Of a stretch of 64,000 nucleotides of DNA, positions 1 through 8,617 are shown in pieces. The notes under the pieces were generated by a model, which saw nothing but the letters and a program-made list of their open reading frames with translations, searched no databases and was not told the DNA's origin. The DNA lies in NCBI GenBank assembly GCA_000830255.1, contig JQIT01000002.1, forward strand, positions 1 through 64,000. The letters are read 5' to 3'. The DNA comes from Sulfuricurvum sp. PC08-66. GTDB lineage: Bacteria; Campylobacterota; Campylobacteria; Campylobacterales; Sulfurimonadaceae. Made by a program: the position numbers and the translations under genes. How positions within the stretch are numbered: the first letter of the stretch is position 1; each line of letters starts with the position of its first letter.

Positions 1-41
1 CTAGATGCCTCTACTTGAGGTCCCTTTGTTTGTGGACGGGA

Positions 42-70
42 ATTATAGTCAAACAACCCCTTAATGTCAA
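42..70 (-). promoter_or_regulatory. Consensus sigma-70 promoter firing leftward out of the window
   Basis: On the minus strand TTGACA (65-70) and TATAAT (42-47) are both perfect consensus hexamers, separated by exactly 17 bases. The promoter begins immediately after the stop codon of the histidine kinase gene and points toward coordinate 1, so its target lies outside the window. Such a perfect match usually belongs to a very highly expressed transcript, such as a stable RNA or ribosomal gene; that part is inference. Confidence 0.7.
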
Positions 71-1357
71 TTAGTTCTGGCTTAAAGTTGAAGAATTATC
101 AATTACTTTGAAATGATTCGTTCCTTCAGCGTGCCAATACTCCAAATGCTTATCATGCTTGTCCAATATTGACTTCACAATATAAAGCCCCAATCCAAAG
201 CTATGCTTCACTTTTTCCCCCACAAAAGCTTCCATATATTCATTCAAGGGTCGTGCCAAAGCCGCTCCGTGTGAGACAAAATCAATTCCCTTTTCATCGA
301 TGATAATTGAAATTTTCTCACCCTTACCATACTTAAGAGCATTATCAAGCAGATTTTTAAAAACTATAACAAAAAGAGTGAAGTCTACTTTTTCTATTTT
401 GTCGTGTTTAACCTCAATATTTGTCTCCTCTTTGCCAATCATAAGCAAATCGATAGCCTCATCTAACAGGTCTTCATAGCTGTACCGTTTTGTTTTATCG
501 ATGTTTACAAAACTGTTCACCTGATCGATAAGTGCAAAATCATCAAGCAGACTTTGCAACCTTATAAAAAGAGCATCCATGCGCCCTTGTTGCTCTGCAG
601 GTAGCTTTTGGGTCAAAATACGACCCTTGGCTATGGGCGTTTTGAGCTCATGCATAACATTTCGAATAAAAAGTGTTCGATTTTCTATGAGCTTCTCGAT
701 TTGCATGACTGCATGATTAAAAGCCTCTGCAACCTCTGCAATTTCATTATTCCCACTAATATGTAATCGAACGCTCATATCTCCTTGTCCAAAACGGGCT
801 AAAGTTTGAGCGATTTGTCGCAGAGGAAAAAGTTTTGCCAATATAAATGTAAAGACGCCTACTTGCAAAAGTACCATAGAAAAAAGTGGAAGCAGTGCCA
901 AAAAATAATCAAAGGGTGCCAAAGAGGCATCCTCGATAATCATCTCCCCAAAAGGTGTATGTAGATAAAAATAAATCCTCTTTTCATACTCCAACAATGC
1001 AACATCTAAATCAAGCTCTTGCTGTGCAAAAATCATAGCGGGCGCAGGGAAGAGGGTTCGCGTAACAAGCTTGCGTTTATCCTCCTTCATGACGGTCGCG
1101 CCTTGCACAATAGCATTTTTTCGTGCAATATCATGAATGATGACCATTGAAAATTGTGCCATCAGCCTATCTATTTCATCATCGGAGGCTGAGTTGTTAT
1201 AAAGTAAGATAGAACGAATAACTTGATAGTGTTCAAAAGCTAAGTCGTAATGCTTCTTGCTATTTTCATGCACGAAAATCGAAAAAAGAGCAATGATTGC
1301 AACGAGGGAGAAAAGTGCAATGAAAATAACAGAAAAAAAGAGAGAACGTATTTTCAT
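71..1357 (-). CDS. ArsS-like sensor histidine kinase
   Basis: This is a membrane sensor kinase that should phosphorylate the response regulator encoded just upstream. It has an N-terminal membrane helix (about residues 7-29), a periplasmic sensor region (30-148), a second helix (about 149-175) and a HAMP linker to about 226. The phospho-acceptor His236 lies in MHELKTPIAKGR, an H-box wording typical of the Helicobacter ArsS group. An N-box (KNLLDNALKYG, around 335-345) and the ATP-lid motif SFGLGLYIVKS follow, while the D-x-G-x-G box is degenerate, as I recall for this group. Its ATG overlaps the regulator stop by a few bases, so the pair is translationally coupled. The signal sensed cannot be read from the sequence; acid, as in Helicobacter ArsS, is one possibility. 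Confidence 0.88.
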   Translation of the reverse strand: MKIRSLFFSVIFIALFSLVAIIALFSIFVHENSKKHYDLAFEHYQVIRSILLYNNSASDDEIDRLMAQFSMVIIHDIARKNAIVQGATVMKEDKRKLVTRTLFPAPAMIFAQQELDLDVALLEYEKRIYFYLHTPFGEMIIEDASLAPFDYFLALLPLFSMVLLQVGVFTFILAKLFPLRQIAQTLARFGQGDMSVRLHISGNNEIAEVAEAFNHAVMQIEKLIENRTLFIRNVMHELKTPIAKGRILTQKLPAEQQGRMDALFIRLQSLLDDFALIDQVNSFVNIDKTKRYSYEDLLDEAIDLLMIGKEETNIEVKHDKIEKVDFTLFVIVFKNLLDNALKYGKGEKISIIIDEKGIDFVSHGAALARPLNEYMEAFVGEKVKHSFGLGLYIVKSILDKHDKHLEYWHAEGTNHFKVIDNSSTLSQN

Positions 1358-2022
1358 TGTATCAGCTGATAGCCAACACCTCGTATCGAGTGAATATATT
1401 TGGGATTTTTAGGGTCATCGCCCAATTTTTGACGTATGCGACCAATGATTACATCGATACTTTTGACGCCAGTCTCTTTGGCTATCGATTCAATATTATT
1501 GATAAGCTCTTGACGACTAATCACGTGCCCCTCTTTTTGCAAAAAATAGGCCATTATTTCGTACTCAGCAGAAGTGAGCTGTAATCGCTTGTTTTGCAAA
1601 AGCACCATGCGCTTCTCTTTTTCGATGGTTATATCTTTGATTTTGCCACTTTTGGGCTTCTCTTCCAATCGACGAAAAACTGAATTAATTCGCGCTAGTA
1701 ACTCACGTGCATCGTAGGGTTTGGGCAAATAATCGTCCGCCCCAATCTCTAGTGCTTCGATTTTGTCTTTGATATCTGAACGAGCAGAGGAGATTATGAC
1801 AGGAATTTTCACCCCTTTTACAATCTCTTTGCACACCTCTAGCCCATCTAGGCCTGGAAGTGTCAAATCCAAAATAACTAAATCAAAAGGGTCAATCTTG
1901 ACACGACTCAAGGCCAAATAAGGATCCTCTTCATGTGCCACGTACAATCCATGCTCAACCAAAAACTCACTCAAAATCTCTGCAAACTCTACATCATCTT
2001 CTATCAATAATATACGTTTCAT
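1354..2022 (-). CDS. OmpR-family response regulator (ArsR-like), partner of the adjacent kinase
   Basis: A two-domain transcription factor of 222 residues. The N-terminal receiver domain (about 1-115) shows the acidic pocket (E8, D9, D10), the phosphorylatable Asp52 in LDLTLPG and Lys101 in DYLPKPYDA. The C-terminal winged-helix DNA-binding domain (about 130-222) ends with the family motif SIRGVGYQL. The ATG is preceded by GAGGTGAAAT, a good ribosome-binding site. The gene lies 43 bases after ung and overlaps the kinase gene, so it probably is read through from the ndk-fabH operon. Direct targets are unknown; the strong promoter at 42-70 is too far away to assign. Confidence 0.9.
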   Translation of the reverse strand: MKRILLIEDDVEFAEILSEFLVEHGLYVAHEEDPYLALSRVKIDPFDLVILDLTLPGLDGLEVCKEIVKGVKIPVIISSARSDIKDKIEALEIGADDYLPKPYDARELLARINSVFRRLEEKPKSGKIKDITIEKEKRMVLLQNKRLQLTSAEYEIMAYFLQKEGHVISRQELINNIESIAKETGVKSIDVIIGRIRQKLGDDPKNPKYIHSIRGVGYQLIQ

Positions 2023-2065
2023 ATTTCACCTCGAAAAAGAATGGTAACAACATGGTGTAAACCAT

Positions 2066-2743
2066 TTATAAACACCACTCAATAGGTCTCTCGCCAATAG
2101 AGATTAAAAAATTATTTGTTTTTGAAAAAGGTCTGCTTCCAAAAAAACCTCTGTGCGCTGAAAGTGGTGAAGGGTGCGCAGATTGAATGACGTAATGCTT
2201 ACTCGTATCGATGATTTCGATTTTGCGTTGTGCTGGTTTTCCCCACAAAATAAAAACAACATGCTCTTTATTTGCGCTAATGGTTTCGATAATTTTGCTA
2301 GTGAATATCTCCCAACCTCGATTTGCATGAGAATTAGGCTCATGTGCTCGCACCGTCAAGACTGCATTGAGTAGCAAAACGCCTTGATTTGCCCATGCAG
2401 TCAAATTTCCGACGGAAGAAACGTTGCATCCCATATCCTCTTTTAACTCTTTGAAAATATTTGCAAGTGAGGGGGGAATTTTGGTCTGATTACTAACAGA
2501 GAAGGCTAATCCATGAGCTTGATGAGAACCATGATAGGGATCTTGACCCAAAATTACTACTTTTACATTTTCAAAAGAGGTTAGATTTAACGCGGTAAAA
2601 ATCTCTTCGCTCGGAGGGAAAAGTGTGTGGTGCGCTTTTTCGTCGACCAAAAAAGCTTTTAAAGCATGCATATACTCTTTTTCAAACTCTACTCCAACTG
2701 CCCTAAGCCACGACGAGCTTAGCTGTGGTAGAGCGTATGACAC
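2066..2743 (-). CDS. ung: Uracil-DNA glycosylase (family 1)
   Basis: Removes uracil from DNA as the first step of base-excision repair in the cytoplasm. The 225 residues carry the water-activating motif GQDPYHG with Asp68, and the DNA-intercalating loop [11 protein letters not shown] with catalytic His190. Length matches bacterial UNG. The start codon is GTG at 2743, two bases after the fabH stop, with AGG of the fabH end as a weak ribosome-binding site. It sits inside the fatty-acid/ribosome operon, which appears to be simple co-transcription rather than functional linkage. Confidence 0.95.
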   Translation of the reverse strand: MSYALPQLSSSWLRAVGVEFEKEYMHALKAFLVDEKAHHTLFPPSEEIFTALNLTSFENVKVVILGQDPYHGSHQAHGLAFSVSNQTKIPPSLANIFKELKEDMGCNVSSVGNLTAWANQGVLLLNAVLTVRAHEPNSHANRGWEIFTSKIIETISANKEHVVFILWGKPAQRKIEIIDTSKHYVIQSAHPSPLSAHRGFFGSRPFSKTNNFLISIGERPIEWCL

Positions 2744-2745
2744 GA

Positions 2746-3738
2746 TTATTTACCTGCGAACGGTACGAGTGCACTCCCCCATGTCAAACCACCACCGAAT
2801 GCATCTAGCAACATGATATCCCCATGCTTGAGTCGACCAGACTCGTAGATATCGTTAATTGCCATTGGGATAGAGGCTCCCGAAGTATTTCCATATTTTC
2901 CTACAGTCAATACAACTTTATCATTGTTCATGTCAAGTGCTTTTCCAACTGCATGAATAATGCGGTAATTAGCTTGATGTGGCACGAAAAATTTAATATC
3001 TTCGGATGTTATGTTATTTTTTTTCAATATTTTTTCTACATCACTTGTCAGTGTACGTACGGCAAGTTTGAATGTTTCATTACCACGCATTTTTATAAAA
3101 CATCCTGCCTCACCGCCTACCTCTGACATATGCGGATTTCCTGTGCCACCATTGGGCGTCATCAAAAAGTCAGCATATCCACCATCTGCAGACATGTGTA
3201 CATCGATAATGGCATCCTCTTTTTTGTCTGTGGCACTAATAATTGCAGCACCAGCACCATCTCCAAAAAGAATACAAGTCGTTCTATCGGTAAAATCTGT
3301 AATTGCACTCATCTTTTCAGCGCCAATAATCAAGACATTTTTTTTCATTCCTGACTCGATAAAAGCTTTGGCAATGTTCAAAACATAGATAAAACCCGTA
3401 CACGCTGCACTAATATCAAATGCTGCCACGTTACGAATGTCAAGCTTGTCACCAATTATTGCCGCAGTTGAAGGCATATTAAAATAGTCAGGAGATATGG
3501 TCGCGCAAACAATCAAATCAATCTCTTCTTTGGATATACCAGAACGCTCGATTGCCAGCTTTGCAGCTTTTACCGCCATATCACTGGTGGTCTCCTCGTC
3601 AGAAGCAATTCGACGTTCGTGAATACCTGTACGCTGTACAATCCACTCATCACTCGTATCAACCATTTTTTCAAGGTCGGCATTTGTTAATACATTTTCT
3701 GGCACGTAAGCGCCGATTGATCGAAATGATGCGTACAA
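2746..3738 (-). CDS. fabH: 3-oxoacyl-ACP synthase III (beta-ketoacyl-ACP synthase III)
   Basis: Condenses acetyl-CoA with malonyl-ACP to start fatty-acid synthesis. The thiolase-fold protein of 330 residues has the complete catalytic triad: Cys113 in DISAACTGF, His254 in VPHQANYRI and Asn284 in YGNTSGASI. The start is TTG at 3738, supported by AAAGGA about seven bases upstream on the minus strand. It follows plsX with a 12-base gap, the usual rpmF-plsX-fabH order, which couples phospholipid and fatty-acid initiation to ribosome protein expression. Confidence 0.96.
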   Translation of the reverse strand: MYASFRSIGAYVPENVLTNADLEKMVDTSDEWIVQRTGIHERRIASDEETTSDMAVKAAKLAIERSGISKEEIDLIVCATISPDYFNMPSTAAIIGDKLDIRNVAAFDISAACTGFIYVLNIAKAFIESGMKKNVLIIGAEKMSAITDFTDRTTCILFGDGAGAAIISATDKKEDAIIDVHMSADGGYADFLMTPNGGTGNPHMSEVGGEAGCFIKMRGNETFKLAVRTLTSDVEKILKKNNITSEDIKFFVPHQANYRIIHAVGKALDMNNDKVVLTVGKYGNTSGASIPMAINDIYESGRLKHGDIMLLDAFGGGLTWGSALVPFAGK

Positions 3739-3750
3739 AAAAGATCCTTT

Positions 3751-4746
3751 CTATTTTTCTTGCAAGATAGAGATCTTTTTTTCTATCTCATCGTTAACAC
3801 CAGACTGCACATAAGTCAAAGCTTGAAAAATTGCATTTTTTATTGCCTTGGCGTTACTTTTTCCGTGACTGATAATAGCACACCCTTTTAATCCGATAAG
3901 TGGTGCACCACCGTACTCAGCGTAGTCAGTCTCTTTTTTAAGTGAATTGAAAACTTTTTTCATCATCAAAGCCCCAGCCAAAGAGAGTGGTGATTTTTTT
4001 GCGCTTGTTTTGATAAATGAGCCCATCATCGAGGCTACGCCTTCACTCGTCTTGAGCAAAATATTTCCAATAAACCCATCGGTAACTACCACATCAAAAT
4101 CACCCGAAAAGACATCATTGCCTTCACAGTTTCCTTTGAAATAGGGATTGGATTTTAGCTTTTTAAATGCTGCTTTTGTTACTTCATTGCCTTTTGTATC
4201 TTCTTCGCCATTGGAGAGCAATCCTACACGAGGCGCTTCAAGTGAAAGAACATTGTGCGCATAAGCACCACCCATAATTGCAAACTGATACAAATGTTCT
4301 GCGTCACAGTCTACATTTGCGCCCACATCCATAACGAGGACGCGTGTTTGTTTTTTGGTTGGCATGAGCGTAGCCAAAGGTGGTCTCAAAACACCTGCAA
4401 TACGACCAATACGTAGCGTTGCCAAACTCATAGTAGCACCACTGTGTCCAGCAGAAACAACAGCATCACATGTTTTATTCTTGACCAAATCGACGGCTTT
4501 GAAAATTGAACTCTCTTTGCGTTTCAACGCATCCGTAGCCGCATCTGACATACTAATAACATCTTGTGCATCCAAAATTTCTACGCGTGATTTGAACTCT
4601 TTGGGGAGAAGAAGGGAAATTTCTTCGGTTTTGCCCACAAGGACTACACTAAAGCCCTTGCGTTCTTTTAAGGCCGTAACAACGCCAGCAATGATAGGCT
4701 CAGGTCCGAAGTCCCCGCCCATTGCATCAACAGCAATTCGCACCAT
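3751..4746 (-). CDS. plsX: Phosphate acyltransferase PlsX
   Basis: Converts acyl-ACP to acyl-phosphate, the donor for the first acylation of glycerol-3-phosphate in phospholipid synthesis. The 331-residue sequence opens with [18 protein letters not shown], the family hallmark, and continues with the conserved [10 protein letters not shown] and [15 protein letters not shown] segments. The ATG shares a base with the stop of rpmF (TAATG), implying translational coupling. A peripheral membrane location is expected from the family; no membrane helix is visible. Confidence 0.95.
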   Translation of the reverse strand: MVRIAVDAMGGDFGPEPIIAGVVTALKERKGFSVVLVGKTEEISLLLPKEFKSRVEILDAQDVISMSDAATDALKRKESSIFKAVDLVKNKTCDAVVSAGHSGATMSLATLRIGRIAGVLRPPLATLMPTKKQTRVLVMDVGANVDCDAEHLYQFAIMGGAYAHNVLSLEAPRVGLLSNGEEDTKGNEVTKAAFKKLKSNPYFKGNCEGNDVFSGDFDVVVTDGFIGNILLKTSEGVASMMGSFIKTSAKKSPLSLAGALMMKKVFNSLKKETDYAEYGGAPLIGLKGCAIISHGKSNAKAIKNAIFQALTYVQSGVNDEIEKKISILQEK

Positions 4747-4898
4747 TAAGCTTTGTACTCACCTGTAGTAGGATTTGCAAAGTGTGACATTTTCCATGTA
4801 CCATCTTGATCCTTCACTGGACGCTTGAGGGTGATTTTGTAATGCGTACGACGTTTTGCCGAACGAGAGTGGGTTGTTTTTCGCTTAGGTACTGCCAT
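4746..4898 (-). CDS. rpmF: 50S ribosomal protein L32
   Basis: A 50-residue basic protein starting [17 protein letters not shown], the diagnostic L32 N-terminus; it is a structural protein of the large ribosomal subunit. I chose the ATG at 4898 because it gives this N-terminus and is preceded by AAGGAG; a longer in-frame reading upstream only adds hydrophobic residues overlapping the end of yceD. It lacks the four zinc-binding cysteines of zinc-dependent L32 forms. It is sandwiched between yceD and plsX, as in many bacteria. Confidence 0.95.
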   Translation of the reverse strand: MAVPKRKTTHSRSAKRRTHYKITLKRPVKDQDGTWKMSHFANPTTGEYKA

Positions 4899-4899
4899 A

Positions 4900-5256
4900 T
4901 TATTCTCCTTGAATACAGTTGTTGCAATAATTATAATCGCACAGAATGAGATTATACTCACTCTTTGCTATCATATCAATATCAATAAAGCCTTCTTCGC
5001 TCTCAACTACATCAAATTCTGTATCAAAGCCCTCATAAGAGCCATCGCTAACCAGAAGATTGATGCTTTCGCTATGCTTGAGTAGAAAATCGTTTCCGCA
5101 ACGATCGCACACTGCTTGCATATCTAACGTAATTTGCGCTTCTAACTTCGCCAATCCTTTTTTGAATTCACTCAAACTACCCGCGAAAAAAAATTTCTCC
5201 TCTTTCACTTCAAAAGGCAATGTTTGATTATGTACTCTAGAAAAAGGAATCTTCAT
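4900..5256 (-). CDS. YceD/DUF177-like protein
   Basis: A 118-residue protein with the DUF177 signature, matched by position directly upstream of rpmF. Two cysteine pairs, C50-x-x-C53 (CDRCG) and C111-x-x-C114 (CNNC), plus Cys106, suggest a small metal-binding core. The family is implicated in large-subunit rRNA accumulation in other bacteria and plants. The ATG at 5256 lies five bases after the ndk stop and has no strong ribosome-binding site, so translation is probably coupled to ndk. Confidence 0.85.
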   Translation of the reverse strand: MKIPFSRVHNQTLPFEVKEEKFFFAGSLSEFKKGLAKLEAQITLDMQAVCDRCGNDFLLKHSESINLLVSDGSYEGFDTEFDVVESEEGFIDIDMIAKSEYNLILCDYNYCNNCIQGE

Positions 5257-5261
5257 CTAAA

Positions 5262-5675
5262 TTAAACTATTTCTCTGCCTGAAAAGAAAAATGCTATTTC
5301 AATTGATGCATTTTCCAATGAATCCGAACCATGAACAGCATTGGCATCAATACTATCAGCAAAATCTGCACGAATTGTGCCCTTTTCTGCTTGTGCTGGA
5401 TTGGTCGCACCCATCAAATCACGATTTTTCAAAACAGCGTTTTCACCCTCTAATACCATCACAACCACTGGTCCGCTTACCATAAAAGAGACCAAATCTT
5501 TAAAGAACGGTCTACTTTTGTGAATAGCATAAAATGTCTCTGCATCTTCTCGACTAAGCTGCATTTTTTTGGCTGCCGCAATGCGTAATCCATTGCTTTC
5601 AAATCGATCGATGATTTTGCCAATAACGCCTTTTTTTACAGCATCTGGCTTTATAATGGATAGTGTTTGCTCCAC
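5262..5675 (-). CDS. ndk: Nucleoside diphosphate kinase
   Basis: Transfers the gamma phosphate from ATP to NDPs through a phospho-histidine, balancing nucleotide pools. The 137-residue sequence begins [13 protein letters not shown], the usual N-terminus, and carries the active-site His115 in NAVHGSDS. The start codon is GTG at 5675, with AGGAG six bases upstream. It is the first gene of a run of eight same-strand genes, and the 109 bases upstream contain the ferredoxin terminator and probably the promoter of this operon. Confidence 0.96.
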   Translation of the reverse strand: MEQTLSIIKPDAVKKGVIGKIIDRFESNGLRIAAAKKMQLSREDAETFYAIHKSRPFFKDLVSFMVSGPVVVMVLEGENAVLKNRDLMGATNPAQAEKGTIRADFADSIDANAVHGSDSLENASIEIAFFFSGREIV

Positions 5676-5746
5676 GTATCACTCCTAGTATTAGAAAATT
5701 AAGCGTGATTCTATCGAAAAAACATATATCGAAGATTAAAGAGGAA

Positions 5747-5765
5747 CTCCCCAGAAAATGGGGAG
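5747..5765 (-). terminator. Rho-independent-type hairpin after the ferredoxin gene
   Basis: CTCCCC (5747-5752) pairs with GGGGAG (5760-5765) across a seven-base loop, a six-base GC-rich stem. Read on the minus strand it follows the ferredoxin stop by about 20 bases and is followed by TTCCTCTTT. This should separate ferredoxin transcription from the ndk operon. Confidence 0.6.
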
Positions 5766-5784
5766 GGAAAAGAGGTAAAAAAGG

Positions 5785-6144
5785 TTAGTCTACGACGTTT
5801 TTATGTGCTTTGCGAGCATCAATGCTTATATCATCTCTGAATGGCATTTCAGCATCTGCATCACTCATTACATAATTTTTGCCGCCAACATAGTTTGCGC
5901 CTTCAAAATGAGACTTGTGCGCCGAAGTAAATGGCATATCCCAAGTGATACAACCCTCAGTTGGACATGCTGCAGCACATGCAGGCTCGTCATGATGACC
6001 TACACACTCTACACATTTGTCAGGGTAAACGTAGTAAAGCTCTTCACCAGTTGGATTATCATCTTCGTCAACGATTGCCTCGACTGGGCATTCATCGATA
6101 CAAGCTGCACAATTGATACATGTGTCACCAATAATTACTGCCAT
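5785..6144 (-). CDS. 2[4Fe-4S] ferredoxin, Allochromatium-type
   Basis: A 119-residue cytoplasmic electron carrier. The first cluster site is C9-x2-C12-x2-C15-x3-C19-P. The second has C44, C47, then an eight-residue insertion before C56 and C60-P, which is the arrangement of the Allochromatium vinosum type rather than compact clostridial ferredoxins. A C-terminal extension of nearly 60 residues follows. In Campylobacterota such a ferredoxin is known to serve 2-oxoacid oxidoreductases; no partner lies in this window. It is monocistronic, with its own promoter (6190-6195) and terminator (5747-5765). Confidence 0.9.
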   Translation of the reverse strand: MAVIIGDTCINCAACIDECPVEAIVDEDDNPTGEELYYVYPDKCVECVGHHDEPACAAACPTEGCITWDMPFTSAHKSHFEGANYVGGKNYVMSDADAEMPFRDDISIDARKAHKNVVD

Positions 6145-6189
6145 ATTTTTTCCTTTGTTTTTTGAAATGTCTTGAACTATAACCTATCA

Positions 6190-6195
6190 ATTATA
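6190..6195 (-). promoter_or_regulatory. Minus 10 box upstream of the ferredoxin gene
   Basis: TATAAT on the minus strand, about 45 bases before the ferredoxin ATG and within the 93-base gap after metK. No convincing minus 35 box is visible, which is normal for sigma-70 promoters in Campylobacterota. The ferredoxin ATG itself is preceded by AAAGGA. Confidence 0.5.
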
Positions 6196-6237
6196 AGAGT
6201 AAACTAAATTAGATATTTACTGAGCTTATACTCAAAA

Positions 6238-7392
6238 TTAGAGTCCCAAATAGCTACGAATTGCCTCTACTTTGTCTGTTTTTTCCCACGTAAATTCGGG
6301 CAATTCGCGTCCGAAATGACCGTATGAAGCCGTCTTGCGGTAAATAGGGCGCAACAAATCCAACGAGGTAATTATTCCTTTGGGTGTAAGGTCAAAGAGC
6401 GCTTGCACTGCCTCTTCTATTTTATGCTCATCGATTGTCGATGTACCATGCGTGTTGACAAAAATAGAGACAGGTTTTGCAACGCCAATAGCATAAGCAA
6501 TTTGAATCGTGACACGTTCACATACATCAGATGCCACTAGATTTTTGGCAATATAACGCGCCGCATAAGCTGCACTTCTGTCGACTTTGGTAGGGTCTTT
6601 TCCAGAAAAGGCACCTCCACCATGAGGACAACTTCCGCCATACGAATCCACGATAATTTTGCGCCCTGTTAAGCCAGCGTCACCTTGTGGTCCACCAATG
6701 ACGAATTTACCTGTAGGATTAATGTGATAGACCACATTATCACTTAGTAATTCCGCAGGAATTACCTTTTTGATGACCTCTTCTATGACATCATTATGTA
6801 TACGTTCTTGCGTCACATCTGGAGCGTGTTGAGTCGATACGACAACGGTTTCGACCGATACGGGCTTATCATTGACATAGCGCACACTCACTTGAGCCTT
6901 GCCATCTGGACGCAAATAGGGTAGCAATCCAGATTTTCGCACCTCTGCCAATCGACGTGTAATGGCATGTGCCAAATAGATAGGCATAGGCATAAGTACT
7001 GGAGTCTCTTTACACGCATATCCAAACATCAATCCTTGGTCACCTGCTCCAATCTCACCGTTTTCTCTATCGACACCTTGATTGATATCGGGTGACTGCT
7101 CACCAATACCATTAAGCACAGCAGCAGAACGATAATCAAAACCGTAACTTGCATCGGTATAACCAATTTCACGTACTACTTCGCGTGCAATCTCTTGCAT
7201 CGGTGCATATGCAGTAGTTTTAAGCTCTCCCGCAATAATACAAAAGCCATTTGAAAGCAGTGTCTCACATGCCACGCGTGCATTTTTGTCTCGCTCTATA
7301 ATGTAATCCAAAATAGCATCACTTACCTGATCGGCCATCTTGTCAGGATGCCCTTCTGTAACCGATTCAGAGGTAAAAAGATAATCGCGCAT
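6238..7392 (-). CDS. metK: S-adenosylmethionine synthetase
   Basis: Makes S-adenosylmethionine from methionine and ATP. The protein is 384 residues from the ATG at 7392, chosen because it gives [18 protein letters not shown], the family N-terminus, and has GGAG upstream; an upstream in-frame GTG/ATG extension of 22 residues has no homology-like features. Conserved segments include GHPDK (14-18), [12 protein letters not shown] and [16 protein letters not shown]. It is divergent from the peroxiredoxin gene. I see no SAM riboswitch in the short leader. Confidence 0.96.
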   Translation of the reverse strand: MRDYLFTSESVTEGHPDKMADQVSDAILDYIIERDKNARVACETLLSNGFCIIAGELKTTAYAPMQEIAREVVREIGYTDASYGFDYRSAAVLNGIGEQSPDINQGVDRENGEIGAGDQGLMFGYACKETPVLMPMPIYLAHAITRRLAEVRKSGLLPYLRPDGKAQVSVRYVNDKPVSVETVVVSTQHAPDVTQERIHNDVIEEVIKKVIPAELLSDNVVYHINPTGKFVIGGPQGDAGLTGRKIIVDSYGGSCPHGGGAFSGKDPTKVDRSAAYAARYIAKNLVASDVCERVTIQIAYAIGVAKPVSIFVNTHGTSTIDEHKIEEAVQALFDLTPKGIITSLDLLRPIYRKTASYGHFGRELPEFTWEKTDKVEAIRSYLGL

Positions 7393-7419
7393 TGAATAAT
7401 CTCCAAAAAAAAGTGAGCA

Positions 7420-7425
7420 ATTATA
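7420..7425 (-). promoter_or_regulatory. Minus 10 box of metK
   Basis: TATAAT on the minus strand, 27 bases before the metK ATG, in the 133-base divergent gap between metK and the peroxiredoxin gene. The leader of about 20-odd bases leaves no room for a riboswitch. Confidence 0.5.
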
Positions 7426-7525
7426 ACGAAGTGACCTAAAAAAGCGAACCACACTCATTTTTCAAAAGTTGCTTTAATCTAAGAGTGTTATGATTCAAGG
7501 ATAAAAATTATCAAAAAGGAAAAAA

Positions 7526-8122
7526 ATGCTAGTTACAAAAAAAGCGCCAGACTTTACCGCGACAACCGTCCTTGGGAACAATGAAATCAAAGAGGATTTC
7601 AATCTTTACAAAAACTTTGGAACCAAAGGTACTGTCCTTTTCTTCTATCCATTGGACTTCACCTTCGTTTGTCCTTCTGAAATTATCGCATTTGACCACC
7701 GCTTGGATGAGTTCAAAAACCGTGGTATCAATGTCATTGGTGTCTCTGTAGACTCGCAATTTAGCCATTTTGCTTGGAAAAACACTCCTGTCAATCAAGG
7801 TGGTATTGGTCAAGTTCGCTATCCGCTTGTAGCTGACCTTACAAAAGAGATCGCAAAAGCGTACGATGTTCTACTCGAAGGTGGAGTAGCACTTCGCGGT
7901 TCATTCCTCATCGATGCAGATGGCACAATCCGCCACGCTGTTATCAACGACCTTCCACTTGGCCGTAATATCGATGAGATGCTTCGTATGATCGATGCAA
8001 TGCTTTTCACCAACGAGCATGGTGAAGTATGTCCTGCAGGATGGGAAAAAGGTGACGCAGGTATGCAAGCAAATACAAAAGGTGTTGCTGATTATCTAGC
8101 TAAACACGCTTCAGAACTTTAA
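7526..8122 (+). CDS. Typical 2-Cys peroxiredoxin (AhpC/TsaA family)
   Basis: Reduces hydrogen peroxide and organic peroxides using a cysteine pair. The 198 residues show the peroxidatic Cys49 in DFTFVCPSE and the resolving Cys169 in GEVCPAGW, with Arg in the conserved ALRGSFLID region. The ATG is preceded by AAAGGAAAAA. It is monocistronic, divergent from metK and closed by a hairpin at 8130-8152. In Campylobacterota this family is a main peroxide defence and is usually reduced by thioredoxin; no AhpF is present here. Confidence 0.93.
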   Translation: MLVTKKAPDFTATTVLGNNEIKEDFNLYKNFGTKGTVLFFYPLDFTFVCPSEIIAFDHRLDEFKNRGINVIGVSVDSQFSHFAWKNTPVNQGGIGQVRYPLVADLTKEIAKAYDVLLEGGVALRGSFLIDADGTIRHAVINDLPLGRNIDEMLRMIDAMLFTNEHGEVCPAGWEKGDAGMQANTKGVADYLAKHASEL

Positions 8123-8129
8123 GAAGCAG

Positions 8130-8152
8130 CTCTTTCCACTTTTAGGAAAGAG
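8130..8152. terminator. Bidirectional hairpin between convergent peroxiredoxin and cytochrome genes
   Basis: CTCTTTCC (8130-8137) pairs perfectly with GGAAAGAG (8145-8152) around a seven-base loop. It lies seven bases after the peroxiredoxin stop and five bases before the cytochrome stop. The plus-strand continuation is TTTACTT and the minus-strand continuation is CTGCTTCTT, so it is better placed as the terminator of the peroxiredoxin gene. Confidence 0.6.
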
Positions 8153-8157
8153 TTTAC

Positions 8158-8556
8158 TTAATTACATGCAGGGACAGAGTCACTGTCTCTAGCATACTCC
8201 AAGAAAAAATCGCGCAAGTGTCTCACGCTTGACTCATAACTCTCCCCACCAGTCCGATTCTCAAAATAGGCATCTACTTTTTCCGGTGTAATTTTCAATG
8301 CAACACCTTGTGCATGAAATTTTTCTAGCATCATTTCTACTTTTGGACTGTGCACGTGATGATGCGCTAATGTCTCGCCTTTTTGCGCAAAAAGCTTTTC
8401 CCACTCTTTTTTGGTGTGTACTAAGGCCATCTTATTACCAGAGTCATGACACACTTTGCAGCGCATTTTGTACGCTTTTTGCCCTTTGTAAGCTGCTGCA
8501 TCCATCATGCTCGCACCTAAAAGCAACAAAAAAAGCATCGGTAACATTCGCATCAT
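8158..8556 (-). CDS. Small periplasmic c-type cytochrome, mono-haem
   Basis: A 132-residue secreted protein with a signal peptide (about 1-22, hydrophobic core LPMLFLLLLGAS, cleavage likely after DAAA) and a single haem-binding motif C33-K-V-C36-H37. The N-terminal mature part resembles the start of a class I cytochrome c, but there is a histidine cluster (HHHVH) after the haem region, and the C-terminus ends in a lone cysteine (ACN). Two ATG codons (8556, 8553) follow AGGAAAAA; either may be used. It stands alone between the peroxiredoxin gene and the haem operon. The electron partner is unknown. Confidence 0.75.
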   Translation of the reverse strand: MMRMLPMLFLLLLGASMMDAAAYKGQKAYKMRCKVCHDSGNKMALVHTKKEWEKLFAQKGETLAHHHVHSPKVEMMLEKFHAQGVALKITPEKVDAYFENRTGGESYESSVRHLRDFFLEYARDSDSVPACN

Positions 8557-8571
8557 TTTTTCCTATAAACA

Positions 8572-8602
8572 AGTACTTGATAGTACTCGATGAGATGTTA
8601 TA
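8572..8602 (-). promoter_or_regulatory. Promoter and possible operator of the small cytochrome gene
   Basis: TATAAC (minus strand, 8597-8602) is a plausible minus 10 box about 40 bases before the cytochrome ATG. Just downstream of the expected start point lie two copies of the palindromic hexamer AGTACT (8572-8577 and 8582-8587) separated by four bases. Two identical half-sites at this place could bind a repressor; this is inference. Confidence 0.35.
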
Positions 8603-8617
8603 GTGCGCTTAATTGCG

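Noticed and set aside
1-41. End of a tRNA or rRNA gene
   Set aside because: No cloverleaf or CCA end; this stretch is just downstream of the predicted start of the leftward transcript and includes only a small CCTC/GAGG hairpin.
3011-3388. A plus-strand gene inside fabH
   Set aside because: The reading frame is a shadow of fabH, with no ribosome-binding site or recognisable motif.
4899-4961. N-terminal extension of L32
   Set aside because: The added residues ([12 protein letters not shown]) are hydrophobic and lie in yceD; the ATG at 4898 has AAGGAG and gives the known L32 start.
7393-7525. SAM riboswitch ahead of metK
   Set aside because: The leader after TATAAT is only about 20 bases and shows no extended pairing.
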